Positions 1 to 10,781 of a stretch of DNA of 64,000 nucleotides are shown piece after piece. The stretch spans positions 248,001-312,000 of the forward strand of contig JAMXSV010000023.1 in assembly GCA_027559495.1 (NCBI GenBank), written 5' to 3'. How positions within the stretch are numbered: the stretch's first letter is position 1; each line of letters opens with the position of its first letter. The DNA is from Aurifilum marmelostoma. Lineage: Eukaryota; Ascomycota; Sordariomycetes; Diaporthales; Cryphonectriaceae. A program made the position numbers and the translations under genes. A model generated the notes under the pieces. It saw nothing but the letters and a program-made list of their open reading frames with translations, had not been told where the DNA came from and searched no databases.

Positions 1-1421
1 AGATTCTTGACACAGAGTGCTGCTAAGACAATAATTATTACTTTGTGTCGGTTGAGGAAAGACTGGGCTTATATGTGCGATTTCACAGAGTATATGTATT
101 GGTTCATTCACGCAGCGCAAGTCTGAGAGACTATGCACTGCTAAAATCTCGCCAACAATCTAGCTTGCAGGAATTTCGACAAAGCCAGCCAGCACGCCCT
201 GTCATCGCCCGAGGCATATGGCTTGTCGTACATTAAGGTTGAACATTGCTAGGCAAGAACACCAAATGATCTGCATGTTGTTCACATTGTCTGAGTACAA
301 AGGTAGTCTTTGATTTGGCATAGTTGGGGGCACAACATCGATATCATGCACGTCAAGCACCCGAGGATCAGCCGCCATGGGGGCTGATGAGGCTCAAACT
401 GCGTCTAGGATAGGTTGATAGATGGTGCAATCTAGAGGGTGTACGAGACCCTCGGGTCTACAGATGAAAGGGAGTGACTAGACTGATCAATATAGGCGGA
501 TATGATGGTAGTGTCGCCCTTGCATCGAGTCGTCATAGAGAAAGGGTGTGTGCTGGCAGAGGGTGGGTATGCAGGTCTCTGGGAAAGGGCAGCGTCCTGT
601 CCAAGGAGGAGCCCTGGGCGTATATCTGATTAGGAGAGGTTTGAGCAGGCTCAAAGCCAAACAAAAAGCATCCTGCGGATCATGCTGTCCATGGTGATCA
701 AAATAAGCCCAAACATGGCTGTAATTGGACATGTTTGTGGTGAGGAAGGAGCAGAAGCAGGAGGACGAGAGCTTGTAGGGCTCGACGGGGAGCGGAGGGA
801 CCCAGGTCGGACGGACGCTAGTCCTGCTGAGCAGGGATCATGAAATGATATCCCTGTCCGCGCACGCCGGGAACTGGGACTAGGCAACTGACTGGGACTG
901 GGGACGTTCTAGTAGACACCAAGGACCTGACATAAACGTCTCTGCTGCACCTCTACCTAAATTTTTGTTTTCGTTTCACGACCACTTCTCCTTCTCGACT
1001 CTCCCACCGTCACCTCTCCTCCCGACACTACCGAACCCTTTCAGACCCGCGGCCGCCACCCACCAACACCGCCGACCAGCACGCCCGCACACGACCTTGC
1101 GCCGCCGAACAGCAGCCTCGTGTAAGTCGGGTCTCTTGGTCCGTCTCCCGTGGCCGTGGCCGTGGCCCACCGGGACCTGCACCCAGGCCGGGTCGGTGCA
1201 TTCTCTGCACCTCCACGTCTGCCCAACTCCTCTGCCATCCTCCACGTTTCTACCTCCTGGCCACGACCGCGACCCCAGGGGCACAACAACACCGCAAAAC
1301 AATCGCAAAACGCCCTCGCCATCCAATTTTCAGTCCTGCATCCGGTCCGTAAGGCTGATCTTCAGCCTTGCAGATGATATTCCCGCCCCGCGTCTGAACC
1401 GGTAGACCCAGCCCTCCAGAC
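1..1421. other. intergenic / ITC1 5' region
   Basis: I see no convincing gene here. The short open frames on both strands are low in complexity and match no family I know. The last 450 nt are C/T-rich on the plus strand, as expected for the promoter and 5' leader of the ITC1 gene that follows. Confidence 0.5.
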
Positions 1422-4400
1422 ATGGTATGGCCGCCGCCCTCTCTCCAGCCCAACCACTCCCTGCTGGGCGAATTCGCCTGCTCACTTTTCCCTCAGGTCC
1501 TCTTCAAACGGAAGCCGGTGCAGTTCCTGCAGCCGCCACATGCCGAAATTGATCAAGAGGTACGTACCATGTTTAACGTGTAAACGCGCCGCACCCGCAC
1601 CTCCATGTCACTCTACCTGCTCACACGCAAACGCGCCACCCCGTCACCACAGGTCTGGCATATCCCTCAGACGGGTGAAATATTTGCCACGTACGAAAGC
1701 TATTTGACCAGGTATGCTTTTTTTCCCCTCATCCTCAATTGTCTTATTAAGTGGGGGCTAATACGCGTGGTAGGCTGGACTTCTACAAGCAGGTACGTTT
1801 GAGCCGCGGGTCGAGCCCAACCCAGCCCCAAGCCTCCCCACTAACAACGCCCTCCTTTTTCTGCAGAAACGATTCATATGTCAGATCACCGGCCATTCAG
1901 GCCTCAATTTCTTCGAGGCACTGGAGTCAGAGGTCAGTCTTGCCCTGATTGCTTCTTCCTCTCTCTTTGTGTGGCGCTGAAGAAGTACTGACCGCCTGCC
2001 CAGCTCGCTGGCGCCCAGGAAGTCGAGCAAGCTTTCCCCGAACCCCTGAAGGGCCCCATCCTGCGACGCGTCCAGTTCCAAACAATATCCCGAATCGACA
2101 ACCTGGTTGACAGACTCTACGAGGAGTTCAAGTCGGACTTCTACCCTGGCGAGCATGTCACCGTCTCCGTCCTCACCGGGGAGCGGCTGACTGGCATCGT
2201 GAGGGACAAGGCAAGATTTGGGAGCAAGTGTCTTGCCGACGGCACCATGAGCCAGCCATTCTCGCGATATTTTGTCAGCCTGGACGACCGGGAAGACGAG
2301 GAAGCCGTCGTCGACGACCACAATATCTGGCGGGACCGCAAGATCTTCACCAAGTCGGTCCTGCGGTCCTTCATTAAGAAGACCGTCACCCGGGAGGCAT
2401 GGACTGGGGCTCCATGGCTGGTCAAAGACCCCATCGCGAGTCAATACAAGATAGATACGCGCATTCCGAACCACCTGCGCTGGGAATACAAGCTTAACGA
2501 GCGGAAGCTTGCGCAGTCACAAAAGCGCATGTCCAGCCAGACGGCTCTTTCTGCTCAAGACGCAGCTGGACTGGCCAACGGCTTCCAGGGCCCAGTCCGG
2601 CTGCCGGAACTCAAGCCTGCGAGCAAGCTTCCCAAGGTATCAAAGGGCCAGAATGGCGAGGCGGGTCAGGGAGGCAAGGGCAACAAGGGCGGCTTTACGA
2701 AATCAGAGGGCGGCCAGTTCATGCACCTGCCACTGCCTGGCAACCCGTTCCAGTTCCCCCCTGTCCTTTCGCAACAATCAGCTAGCTCACATGTCACCCG
2801 TCCTTTCACAGCCAGAACCACCACCGCCGCCTCCGCCACCAAAATACCCAATCGAGGATCTTAGCCTTGAGCCGGGACGTCTGGTCAGACCTCCGATCAA
2901 GTTCATGTGCAAAGATCCGCCCGTAGAGGTCGACAGCAAGCCAGCCGCCGGCGAGGACATCCTTATGAAATCTGTTGGGCCTTTCCTGGAAACATGGGAC
3001 ACGCTAAATGTTTATTGCGAGATATTCCAGCTCGACTCGTTCACGTTTGACGACTTTGTTGAGGCGATGCGGGTCGCATCCTCGGATGTCAAGATCCAGC
3101 TATTTGACGAGATCCACTGCGCTGTTCTCAAGGTTCTGGTACACTCGGAAGCGGATGGTGGTAAGGTCCAGTTCCGCCTACCCGAGATCGAGCAGGAGGA
3201 AGACAGCGAGGAAGAGGAAGACGAGGATGAAGAGGAAGAGGAAGTCCGGGAGCCGACGCCACAGCCCATGGCACGGGCGACGAGGAGCAGTTTGGCGAAA
3301 TTGGAAGCCGAGAGGTTGAAGGCTGAGGCAGAGGCCGCAGAGAGAGAGGAGAAGGAGCTTGAGAACGCTCCAAAGCATCGCGCCGAAGAAGTTCTCGCCG
3401 ACTACGACTGGATCGACCAGCTGAGGAAGAGAAAGTTCAGAGACGGCGGATGGGAGGCAATCATGGTCGGGCTCTTGCACCAGCTCTCCAAGGACGAGCG
3501 GCGAAAGGCGGCCTGCGAGGAGTTGCTCATCCAGCTGGTGCCTCGGGATGTTGAGCCTACCCTGGAGACGATTCGGCAGCATTACTCAGCTCTTGATGTC
3601 AACTACCGCATCCAGGCTCTTCAGATCCTCTGTATGCTGACCATGGAGACCAAAGCCGTCCGCCGGTACATGGAGGACTGCAGCGAAAACATGACATCGT
3701 ATCGCAAGGACAAGATTGACTGGCAGCGACAGCGCAAGCAAGCGTAAGTTTTCAAACCACCTTATCGTTCTCTGGACCGGATTAACATAGCATATTTAGT
3801 ATTGAGGAACTGAAGGGTCTCAACGAAGAGCGCAAGATCCAGTTGCCGGACAACCTTCCGCCCTCGCCTCCTCGTGACCCGGCTGCTGATACAAATGGCG
3901 ATGTGAAGATGGACGATGCGGCTGACTTGACTCCGAACGATGAGGAAAACGCCGACACGGAGGACGAGGTGCCGCGAAGTGTAGGTCGTGGTCTCAGGCG
4001 CGGGCTGGACCGAGCCGCAGAGCGACAGCGCCAGAAGGAGAAGGAGGAAGAGCGCAAGAGGGAGATCGAGGCCGCGAAAGCGATCCCCAAGCAGTCAAAA
4101 CAGTTCTTGAAGCTTTTGAAGGACATCCAAAAGAAGGAAGACCTCATCAAGAAGTGCGAAGACGAAATCGGGATTATCGACAACGACCTAAGAGAGGCGG
4201 ACTGCGCGCGCACAAGAGTGTTGGGCAAGGATCGATTCTGGAACCGATACTACTGGTTTGAGCGCAATGGGATGCCCTATGGCGGGCTGCCGAACAGCTC
4301 CACGGCGGACGCTGGGTATGCCAACGGCTGTATCTGGGTACAAGGGCCAGACGACCTCGAACGTGAGGGATACATCGACCTAGCTCCCGATCTGCAGAAC

Positions 4401-4946
4401 AATTACAAGGCCCAATTCGACATGACGGTACCAGAGCGGAAGGCGAAAGAGGAGGGTCCAACCAGTGTCTACACCGCGCGACAGTGGGGTTTCATCGAGG
4501 ATCCGAAGGACGTCAAGAAGCTCATTGATTGGCTTGACCCGCGGGGTTTCAACGAGCTCAAATTACGCAAGGAGCTGGTCAGCTTCAGCGACAAGATCCT
4601 CAAGCACATGGAGAACCGCCAAAAACATCTCGGTCTCGGTGAAGACCAGCAGGACCAGAAGGGTACCGTGGAGACCAATGGTGTGAATGGTAAAACAAGT
4701 ACCGCAACCAGTAAGCGAATGACGACCAGGACGAAGAAGTCGCCCACTCCGGAACTGCCGCAGTACCGGTGTCTGCAGTGGGAGAACACCACTGCCATCG
4801 ACGAGCTGGGCCACCTGCACAGCGAACCACCAGCGCCGGCGCCACCAAAGGCCAAGCGTGGTGGAAGCCGCAAGAAGGTTGTTGTCGAAGAAGTCGTCGA
4901 GGAATCGCCGGCTCCGGTCAAAACTCGCTCTAGGAGGAAGCCTTAG
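1422..4946 (+). CDS. itc1: ISWI chromatin-remodelling complex subunit ITC1 (WAC-DDT-WHIM protein)
   Basis: This is the accessory subunit of an ISWI-type nucleosome remodeller (ISW2/ACF1 family), acting in the nucleus. The exons I read are 1422-1424, 1497-1559, 1653-1711, 1774-1792, 1867-1932, 2004-3743 and 3800-4946. Together they give about 1031 residues. The order is: WAC DNA-binding domain at the N terminus (starting MVLFKRKPVQF, then VWHIPQTGEIF and FICQITGHSGLNFFEAL), a DDT domain near residues 394-455 (VGPFLETWDTLNVYCEIF), an acidic and charged stretch, a WHIM1-like helix near 553 and WHIM motifs near 790 and 877 (DRFWNRYYWFERNGMPYGGL). The tail is basic. Exon 1 is the ATG alone. The frame breaks at a six-C run (2756-2761). 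Dropping one C restores the frame and gives the right phase at the last intron. A 49-nt intron (2763-2811) would also fit by length but has a poor donor. Confidence 0.93.
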
Positions 4947-5072
4947 AAAGGGAACCGTGATGCGAGTGCCGAGGAGCGACACCGGTCTTATCCATGTGTG
5001 TCGCCAATGCGCACAACGAACGTTTCCCGAGAAGTGGTTGCTCATTGCAACGACAGCGGGCAATCTGCAGTC

Positions 5073-5252
5073 ATGCCACCCAAAGGCAAGAGAGGCCGGT
5101 CACAAGACACGACTGCCAGCGGACAGAATGAGGATACGTTGATGTCGCCGCCCAAAAAGCAGCGACTCGTTTCACGACTGCTTCCCGATGCTCGCGAACC
5201 CACCAAGGAGATGTCGTCCTCCAGAAAGACTCGCTCTAAAACCAGGGCTTAG
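5073..5252 (+). other. small basic ORF resembling the ITC1 C-terminal tail
   Basis: This is a 59-codon open frame starting MPPKGKRGRSQ and ending RKTRSKTRA, 126 nt downstream of the ITC1 stop. Its start and end resemble the ITC1 tail, which has PPKAKRGGSRKK and ends VKTRSRRKP, and DNA similarity is visible between 4841-4870 and 5075-5100. It may be a decayed tandem copy, an alternative 3' exon of ITC1, or simply part of its 3' UTR. I cannot show that it is translated. Confidence 0.25.
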
Positions 5253-6485
5253 CGTATACAGCTCAGAAGTTGTGTTGCTGAATGGTGAGATCAGTCGCAG
5301 CTCAGTCCAGCCTATCTTCGACGGATGCTTTCTTTTCGCAGTTTTCCACCTGAGCTACTGCTTTGCTGTTAAGTCTCAATGACATGACGTATATCGCATT
5401 GCTGGCTACAGCTCGGAGACACGATTCGGTCTTGTGATTGGAGCTCTGCATGACTGGCAGCATTACCTGAGCCCGATATGATGCCAGAGGATGAATCAGT
5501 GGCTGATACAGGCCACCCAAATGATAGTGATCATTTGAAGGACACAGGGCCGGGTGCATGGGAAAGGTGTGGTGTGCTGCTATGCAAAACTGATTATTGG
5601 AAGAGCAGACCCATGACCTATCTTTGCACTTTAGAATCCAGGAGCACGTGTTATACTGGCTAGCTGTTGACATAGACTGGGATCCCAGAACCCAAGAGCA
5701 CTTGCTGGTGCAATAGGAGGCTTTTTGGTTTTTTTGGGACTTGACAACAGGCTCCTGAAGACTGACCGCTGAAAAACTTGACATCAAAAGAAGGGGGAAC
5801 AGAGGCCTGCCTGATGATTACCTAGATACTTAATCTACCGAAAGAGCAGAACTACACTTCTACTATGAGGCTCTGAGCTAGCTGGGTAGAATATCAATTT
5901 CTCGTCGTCATCGATGTTTTCCAAGTCTGCTGTTCTCGACGATCTTATATAGACTCCCTTACACATACTTGACTCAGGTAAGAATTTCTTGTTTTGTAGA
6001 TTGCATTGAAAGCACAGGCAGTGCTGAGCCTAGCAAGACTGCAGATAGGATTTTCCCCTCAGCTCTTCTTCTCTACTGACCAAACTGCAGGCCATTGTCT
6101 CTGGTGAGGTGCTACAGAAAAGGTGGCAAAGCAGAAGCCGTTCTAGCAGCAAATGGTCTGGACCCTGTGCCTGGGCCAGTCAGCCACAGGCGTTGGCAGC
6201 TGTTGGCTCACACACAATTACAACAGCCGCAAGGCACACTAAACCGGGAAAAGAGATATCCTTCCGTAAGCAAAGTCAAAGGTCGAAGTTGCTTACCTAA
6301 GACGCACCACCACAGTCCAGATCTCAGATCACGTGGGTGGAGTGGGTGCACGGACCTTAGGGCTCCTCCCTCTCCGCTTGACTTCTACCCGCGCCTGCAA
6401 CTCAGATTTTCCACTCGAACCTTTCGACCTAAAGCGTAGGACATCGACATCTTGAGGCAGCACCATCAACGACAGGTTGCCCATC
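5253..6485. other. intergenic / RPS18 promoter and leader
   Basis: I see no supported gene. The segment carries the 3' flank of ITC1 and, in its last 180 nt, a C/T-rich leader typical of a strongly expressed ribosomal-protein gene. It includes a CACGTG motif near 6331 and a CTTAGGGC stretch near 6356. Two overlapping open frames (6095-6439 and 6109-6300) have no family resemblance. Confidence 0.45.
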
Positions 6486-7212
6486 ATGTCTCTCGTGTCG
6501 GGCGAGAAGGTAAATACCTACGATCAATTCATTACAGATCATTGTTGTTATCCAAAAATTCCAGTGTGGCAGATGCTGACAAACGATGTTCTCGTCAACA
6601 GTCGAACTTCCAGTTCATCTTGCGTCTGCTCAACACCAACGTCGACGGCAAGCAGAAGGTCGTCTACGCCCTTACCAAGATCAAGGGTGTCGGTCGCCGT
6701 TACTCCAACCTCGTCTGCAAGAAGGCCGATGTCGACCTGAACAAGCGCGCCGGAGAGCTCACCTGTACGAAATTTCCTCCAGCTCCGAGATTCCGATTCT
6801 CCCCCCTTCCTGGACAGAAGATGCTAATATGACTTCAATACAGCTGAGGAGCTCGAGCGTATCGTCACCATCATCCAGAACCCCACCCAGTACAAGATCC
6901 CTACCTGTACGAACCCCCCACTCGACCCCGATTTCGATCTCCGAGCGAGAGACGGTGTATGGAAACGTTGAGCTAACATCGCGACACACAGGGTTCCTCA
7001 ACCGACAGCGCGATATTGTCGATGGCAAGGACTACCAGGTTCTCGCCAACGGTGTCGACTCCAAGCTCCGTGATGACCTCGAGCGCCTGAAGAAGATCCG
7101 GGCCCACCGTGGTCTCCGACACTACTGGGGCCTGCGTGTCCGTGGTCAGCACACCAAGACCACTGGTCGTCGCGGCCGGACCGTCGGTGTCTCCAAGAAG
7201 AAGGGTGGTTAA
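6486..7212 (+). CDS. rps18: 40S ribosomal protein S18 (uS13)
   Basis: This is a small-subunit ribosomal protein in the head of the 40S subunit, contacting 18S rRNA near the P-site tRNA. Exons 6486-6509, 6602-6764, 6844-6906 and 6992-7212 give 156 residues, the normal length. Family sequence is unmistakable: MSLVSGEK, FQFILRLLNTNVDGKQK, the helix-hairpin ITKIKGVGRRY-type segment (here LTKIKGVGRRYSNLVCKKAD), the core RQRDIVDGKDYQVLANG, and the basic C terminus HTKTTGRRGRTVGVSKKKGG. The three introns use GTAAAT, GTACGA and GTACGA donors and CAG acceptors. Their phases agree exactly. The gene is convergent with SDO1. Confidence 0.98.
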
Positions 7213-7698
7213 GATATACAATGGTCACTTTTGGCGTCTCGGTCGGTTGTGGGGATGGGGTCTTTGGAGGGATTACTATGCATGGTTTCCCTACAGCATT
7301 TGCTGCTGCATGGCGTGGCACGCTTATGGCTCTGCCTCGAACAGTTTCACTCGAGAACGACATTGAAGCAAAAAAAAAAAAGGCATTGTGGTCGCTGGCA
7401 CTGGGCTGGTGAAATAGATGAAACTGGGTATCCCTCCGAAAACAAAATGATCCGTGGAATTGAAAACAGCATTTGAACGCAAATGGGCTCGTCTCGCCGA
7501 GTGTGTGAGGGTCCACAACTGTTCCGTGATACGATAAAGATGTCCAATCGACAGATCGCAGAGTTGTCAGACTTGATTCACCCTCAACTACAAGAGGTTC
7601 CACAAAGAGAATTGGCTGCAAATTTGGTAGCTTGGGTTGGTATCCGGTGGTCGACACAGACGAGCGGCGAAGCGCTGGATGCAGAGTTGCCATAGCAC
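7213..7698. other. convergent 3' flank of RPS18 and SDO1
   Basis: This 486-nt spacer lies between two convergent genes and should hold both 3' UTRs. It contains an A12 run near 7370. I see nothing else supportable in it. Confidence 0.5.
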
Positions 7699-8745
7699 TT
7701 AGTCGTCCTCGGTGGTGACAGCTGCATCCAGCACCTCCACCCTTCCCTGGCCTCTTGTCTCATCTGCTATAAAATCTGACAAGCCCTTGTATGCTCCTGG
7801 TTCGACGAACCCCACCACCTCCCACTCACTGCCCAACACGTCCTGTGTCTCGACCTGCTCTATAAACCCTAGGATCTTGTCCTTGACCGTACCAGTTGCC
7901 TTCCTCTCTCCATCCTCCTCCGCATCTGCCTCTTCCTCGTTGTCTCCACCCTTCTTGCCGCCTTTCTTTCCTTTTTTGCCCTTGCCACCGTCCTTGGCTT
8001 TTGGCAGCGCGGGGGCTTTGACAGCCTGCTTCAGCACATTCGTGGAGCACGTAATGCGCAGCCTCATGCGTGCCCTCGCGACCGGAATCGGCTGATTTGC
8101 AATCAGCGCCTTGATGGCCACCAGTGCCTGGCTCTTTGCGCTCTTGGTCGTCACGACGCCCGTCCACACATGTTCTTTCTCCTTGGGCGGGCGCGGCTTC
8201 GCCTCGCCGTCCTCGCCTGCTATTGGTGTTCCCGTGCCGCTCGCCGTATTGCTGGCGGTGCCCCTGCCGCTGCCGTGGTCCTTGTCATTCTTGTCCTGGT
8301 GTGCCTTTTGTGAAAGCATGTCCATGGCCTTATCAATCATGCCCGTGGTGTAGACCCTCTTGGTGCGCGGGTCGACCAGCTTGCTCGCGACGATGCTGAC
8401 GACCTCGGCGTGGACGCGCTCGAGCTCGGCGGTGCGCTCCCTGTCGCCGACCTGGATGTCGCCCTTGTTCAGGATCTCGAGGATGATGTCGTCGCGCCGG
8501 ACGCCCTTGCCAAAGGCCTTCTCGAGCTGTGCGTTGGGCGCGGTCGCGCCGCGGGCGACGTCCAGAAAGACATTGGTGATCTGCAGCACGTTGTCCAGGT
8601 CCGTCTCCACCCCTTGGCGCCACTCGAGCACCTTGTTCTTGTAGCAGGCGATCTCAAACCGCTGCTTGCCCTTCTTGAGGCGCACGAGGCTGACGTTGGT
8701 CAGTTTGATCTGGTTCGAGGGCTGGTTGATCTGGCCGCCGGGCAT
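7699..8745 (-). CDS. sdo1: ribosome maturation protein SDO1 (SBDS family)
   Basis: This is the fungal SBDS homologue. With the GTPase Efl1 it releases the anti-association factor Tif6/eIF6 from pre-60S subunits in the cytoplasm. It is a single uninterrupted exon of 348 residues. The N-terminal FYSH domain is clear (INQPSNQIKLTNVSLVRLKK, RFEIACYKNKVLEWR, FGKGVRRDDIILEILNKGD). The helical middle domain follows (RVYTTGMIDKAMDML). The C-terminal ferredoxin-like domain has lysine/glycine-rich and acidic inserts, so the protein is longer than the roughly 250 residues of yeast SDO1. I chose the start MPGGQINQPSNQ because upstream in-frame residues are not conserved in kind. Confidence 0.95.
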   Translation of the reverse strand: MPGGQINQPSNQIKLTNVSLVRLKKGKQRFEIACYKNKVLEWRQGVETDLDNVLQITNVFLDVARGATAPNAQLEKAFGKGVRRDDIILEILNKGDIQVGDRERTAELERVHAEVVSIVASKLVDPRTKRVYTTGMIDKAMDMLSQKAHQDKNDKDHGSGRGTASNTASGTGTPIAGEDGEAKPRPPKEKEHVWTGVVTTKSAKSQALVAIKALIANQPIPVARARMRLRITCSTNVLKQAVKAPALPKAKDGGKGKKGKKGGKKGGDNEEEADAEEDGERKATGTVKDKILGFIEQVETQDVLGSEWEVVGFVEPGAYKGLSDFIADETRGQGRVEVLDAAVTTEDD

Positions 8746-10781
8746 CTTGACAGGTTCCCGACCGTTCTCTGGGTCGTGCGAGGTATGACTGCAGTGGAGA
8801 GGGGAAGGAGATGAGACCAATAGAAAAAGAAGGAGGAAATAAATAGTAAAGAAAATGTATGAAGCTGTTCTTCACAGTCCGTCCTGGAATATCATTATTT
8901 ATTTATGTTGCCCAAGCAAGGATGAGGTAGACTTCGGGTGGGTGGTATGAGCTCATAATTATTCATTTGCCTAGTAGAATTGCTCGTCTCTGGGATTTTT
9001 CAAGGGCTTATCTCTTATCCGAAGGCCGGGTCCATCCTCACTTCAGCCTCGCTTCCGTCCTTAGCCGCCACGGCCGCGTCCTCAGACCTACCAACCGATG
9101 CAGCCCATTGTACTGATGACTTATGGGACACTCTGGAAGGTTCTGAGACAATGATGACCACGCAGAGCATAAGGACATGGGAACGCAGACTCTTTAAAAG
9201 GGATGGAATCTAGAAATGCAGAAGGAATAGGGGGGGGGAAGAAATGCGTATCATGCTGAGCCGGCTTGTCTGTCCCTGGCCCTTCTTTCGTCGTGCTCGC
9301 ACTGCAGCTGATACGCTTGTGCTCGCCGAGACTTGAAGTGTGTGACTCACGGCAAGCTATGCCTGACTGGATGACCTTTTCGCCTTCAGTATATATGAAG
9401 TGATATGCTCTCTGATATCAGCAAAGTCAGTCAGGTACTATCTTTGGTTTTCCATATCTTGGATGGATAAATCGATGTTAAGGACCACAACACAGACCCT
9501 GCAACACAAAACGGGCATCTGCGCCTATGGATTCAGTATGCAGCACATCACTTAAACTCAGCGAGCCGAAGGGCCTTTGGATGTTTGCTCTTGCTTTGCC
9601 AAAGTCAGTTGGTCATAGGTGTCAGGTGTAAGGTCTACAGATGTTGCTGATTGGGTATTTCCCCTTTACTCCGGCGCACATGTACCTCGACCAGGGTCTA
9701 TCTGTATATGACTGTCCACCATATCACCGGACCTGAGGTTGCTTTGCTAGAAGTCCCAACAAAGAACCGCAACGGTGATCTTCGAGCGACAGTTCACGTG
9801 CTTCAGATGATCCCTGGACCGTGTGGCCTGTCCTGAGATGATAGGACATGGCTATTGGCCATGAGTTGCTTTTTGCTTTTGGGTGGTAGCACCAAGATTC
9901 TTGTGTTCCAATGTAGCCAGATACCATAGCACCCTGGGGGGAAAGGGGGGGGGAGGAAGCGGAGTTGGGACTGACGATGGACGGAGCGAGACTTTGAGGA
10001 CATAGTTGTATCCTACAGCCCGTAGGCTCAACCACGTCTGTACTGTTGGCCATGTTATGAATTCTGCGTGTCCGATTGTTAACAATGGGATAGGAAAGGG
10101 GAAAGCACAAGCAGCCTCGTCAAATGCCATCCCGTCGATGACGCTTATCAGAGTTCTATCAGAGGATCCCGCGTGGGTCGCAGTGTCTTAGCGAGAGCCA
10201 CTGAGAAGGTCACACGCACCATGTCCAGCACACCATCAGGGTTCCCAGGCCCGCAGTAGCCCCCTGGGCCTGGTCGTGGTAGCAGGCAGTCAGCCAAGTA
10301 AGCAGGCTGGCAAGGTACGGAGCGTTCGCAACGCACAGCGCATCAGGCAGTGCAGGGGCCTCGGGCAATGCACTAAACCCATCCCACTACCCTTGCGTTT
10401 CGGGGTGGTTGGTACGGCACAGCAGGGCACAGGCAGGTAATCGTAGCATTCCCTCCCACCCCCAAGCTCGGAGCTACATAGTACAAGCAGCCACGAGCAC
10501 CTCTCCTCTCTCTTCAACCCTTCTTCCTCTTCTCATTCCTCCTTTCCCTACCTGTTCTTCCTCTTCCTTCTTAGCATCATCATCATCCAACCCCCACTCC
10601 TCATCGTCCTGAATATCTTCGAATCCCGACGGCGTCGCGATTCGAATCGTGAATAGCCGCTGCATCGTCTCCCGGGCATCTAATCAGCTTATCATCCGCA
10701 GTACGTCACTGCTCTTGACGCTGCTTGATTGTTCAGTATCACTACTTGTCTATCACCACTACATACTACAAATCCATCACC
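8746..10781. other. intergenic, CPY promoter region
   Basis: I see no supported gene in these 2 kb. There are G runs at 9230-9238 and 9945-9953, and a long C/T-rich stretch (about 10,500-10,600) that looks like the pyrimidine-rich promoter and leader of the carboxypeptidase gene. Open frames here are short and lack family resemblance. Confidence 0.45.
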
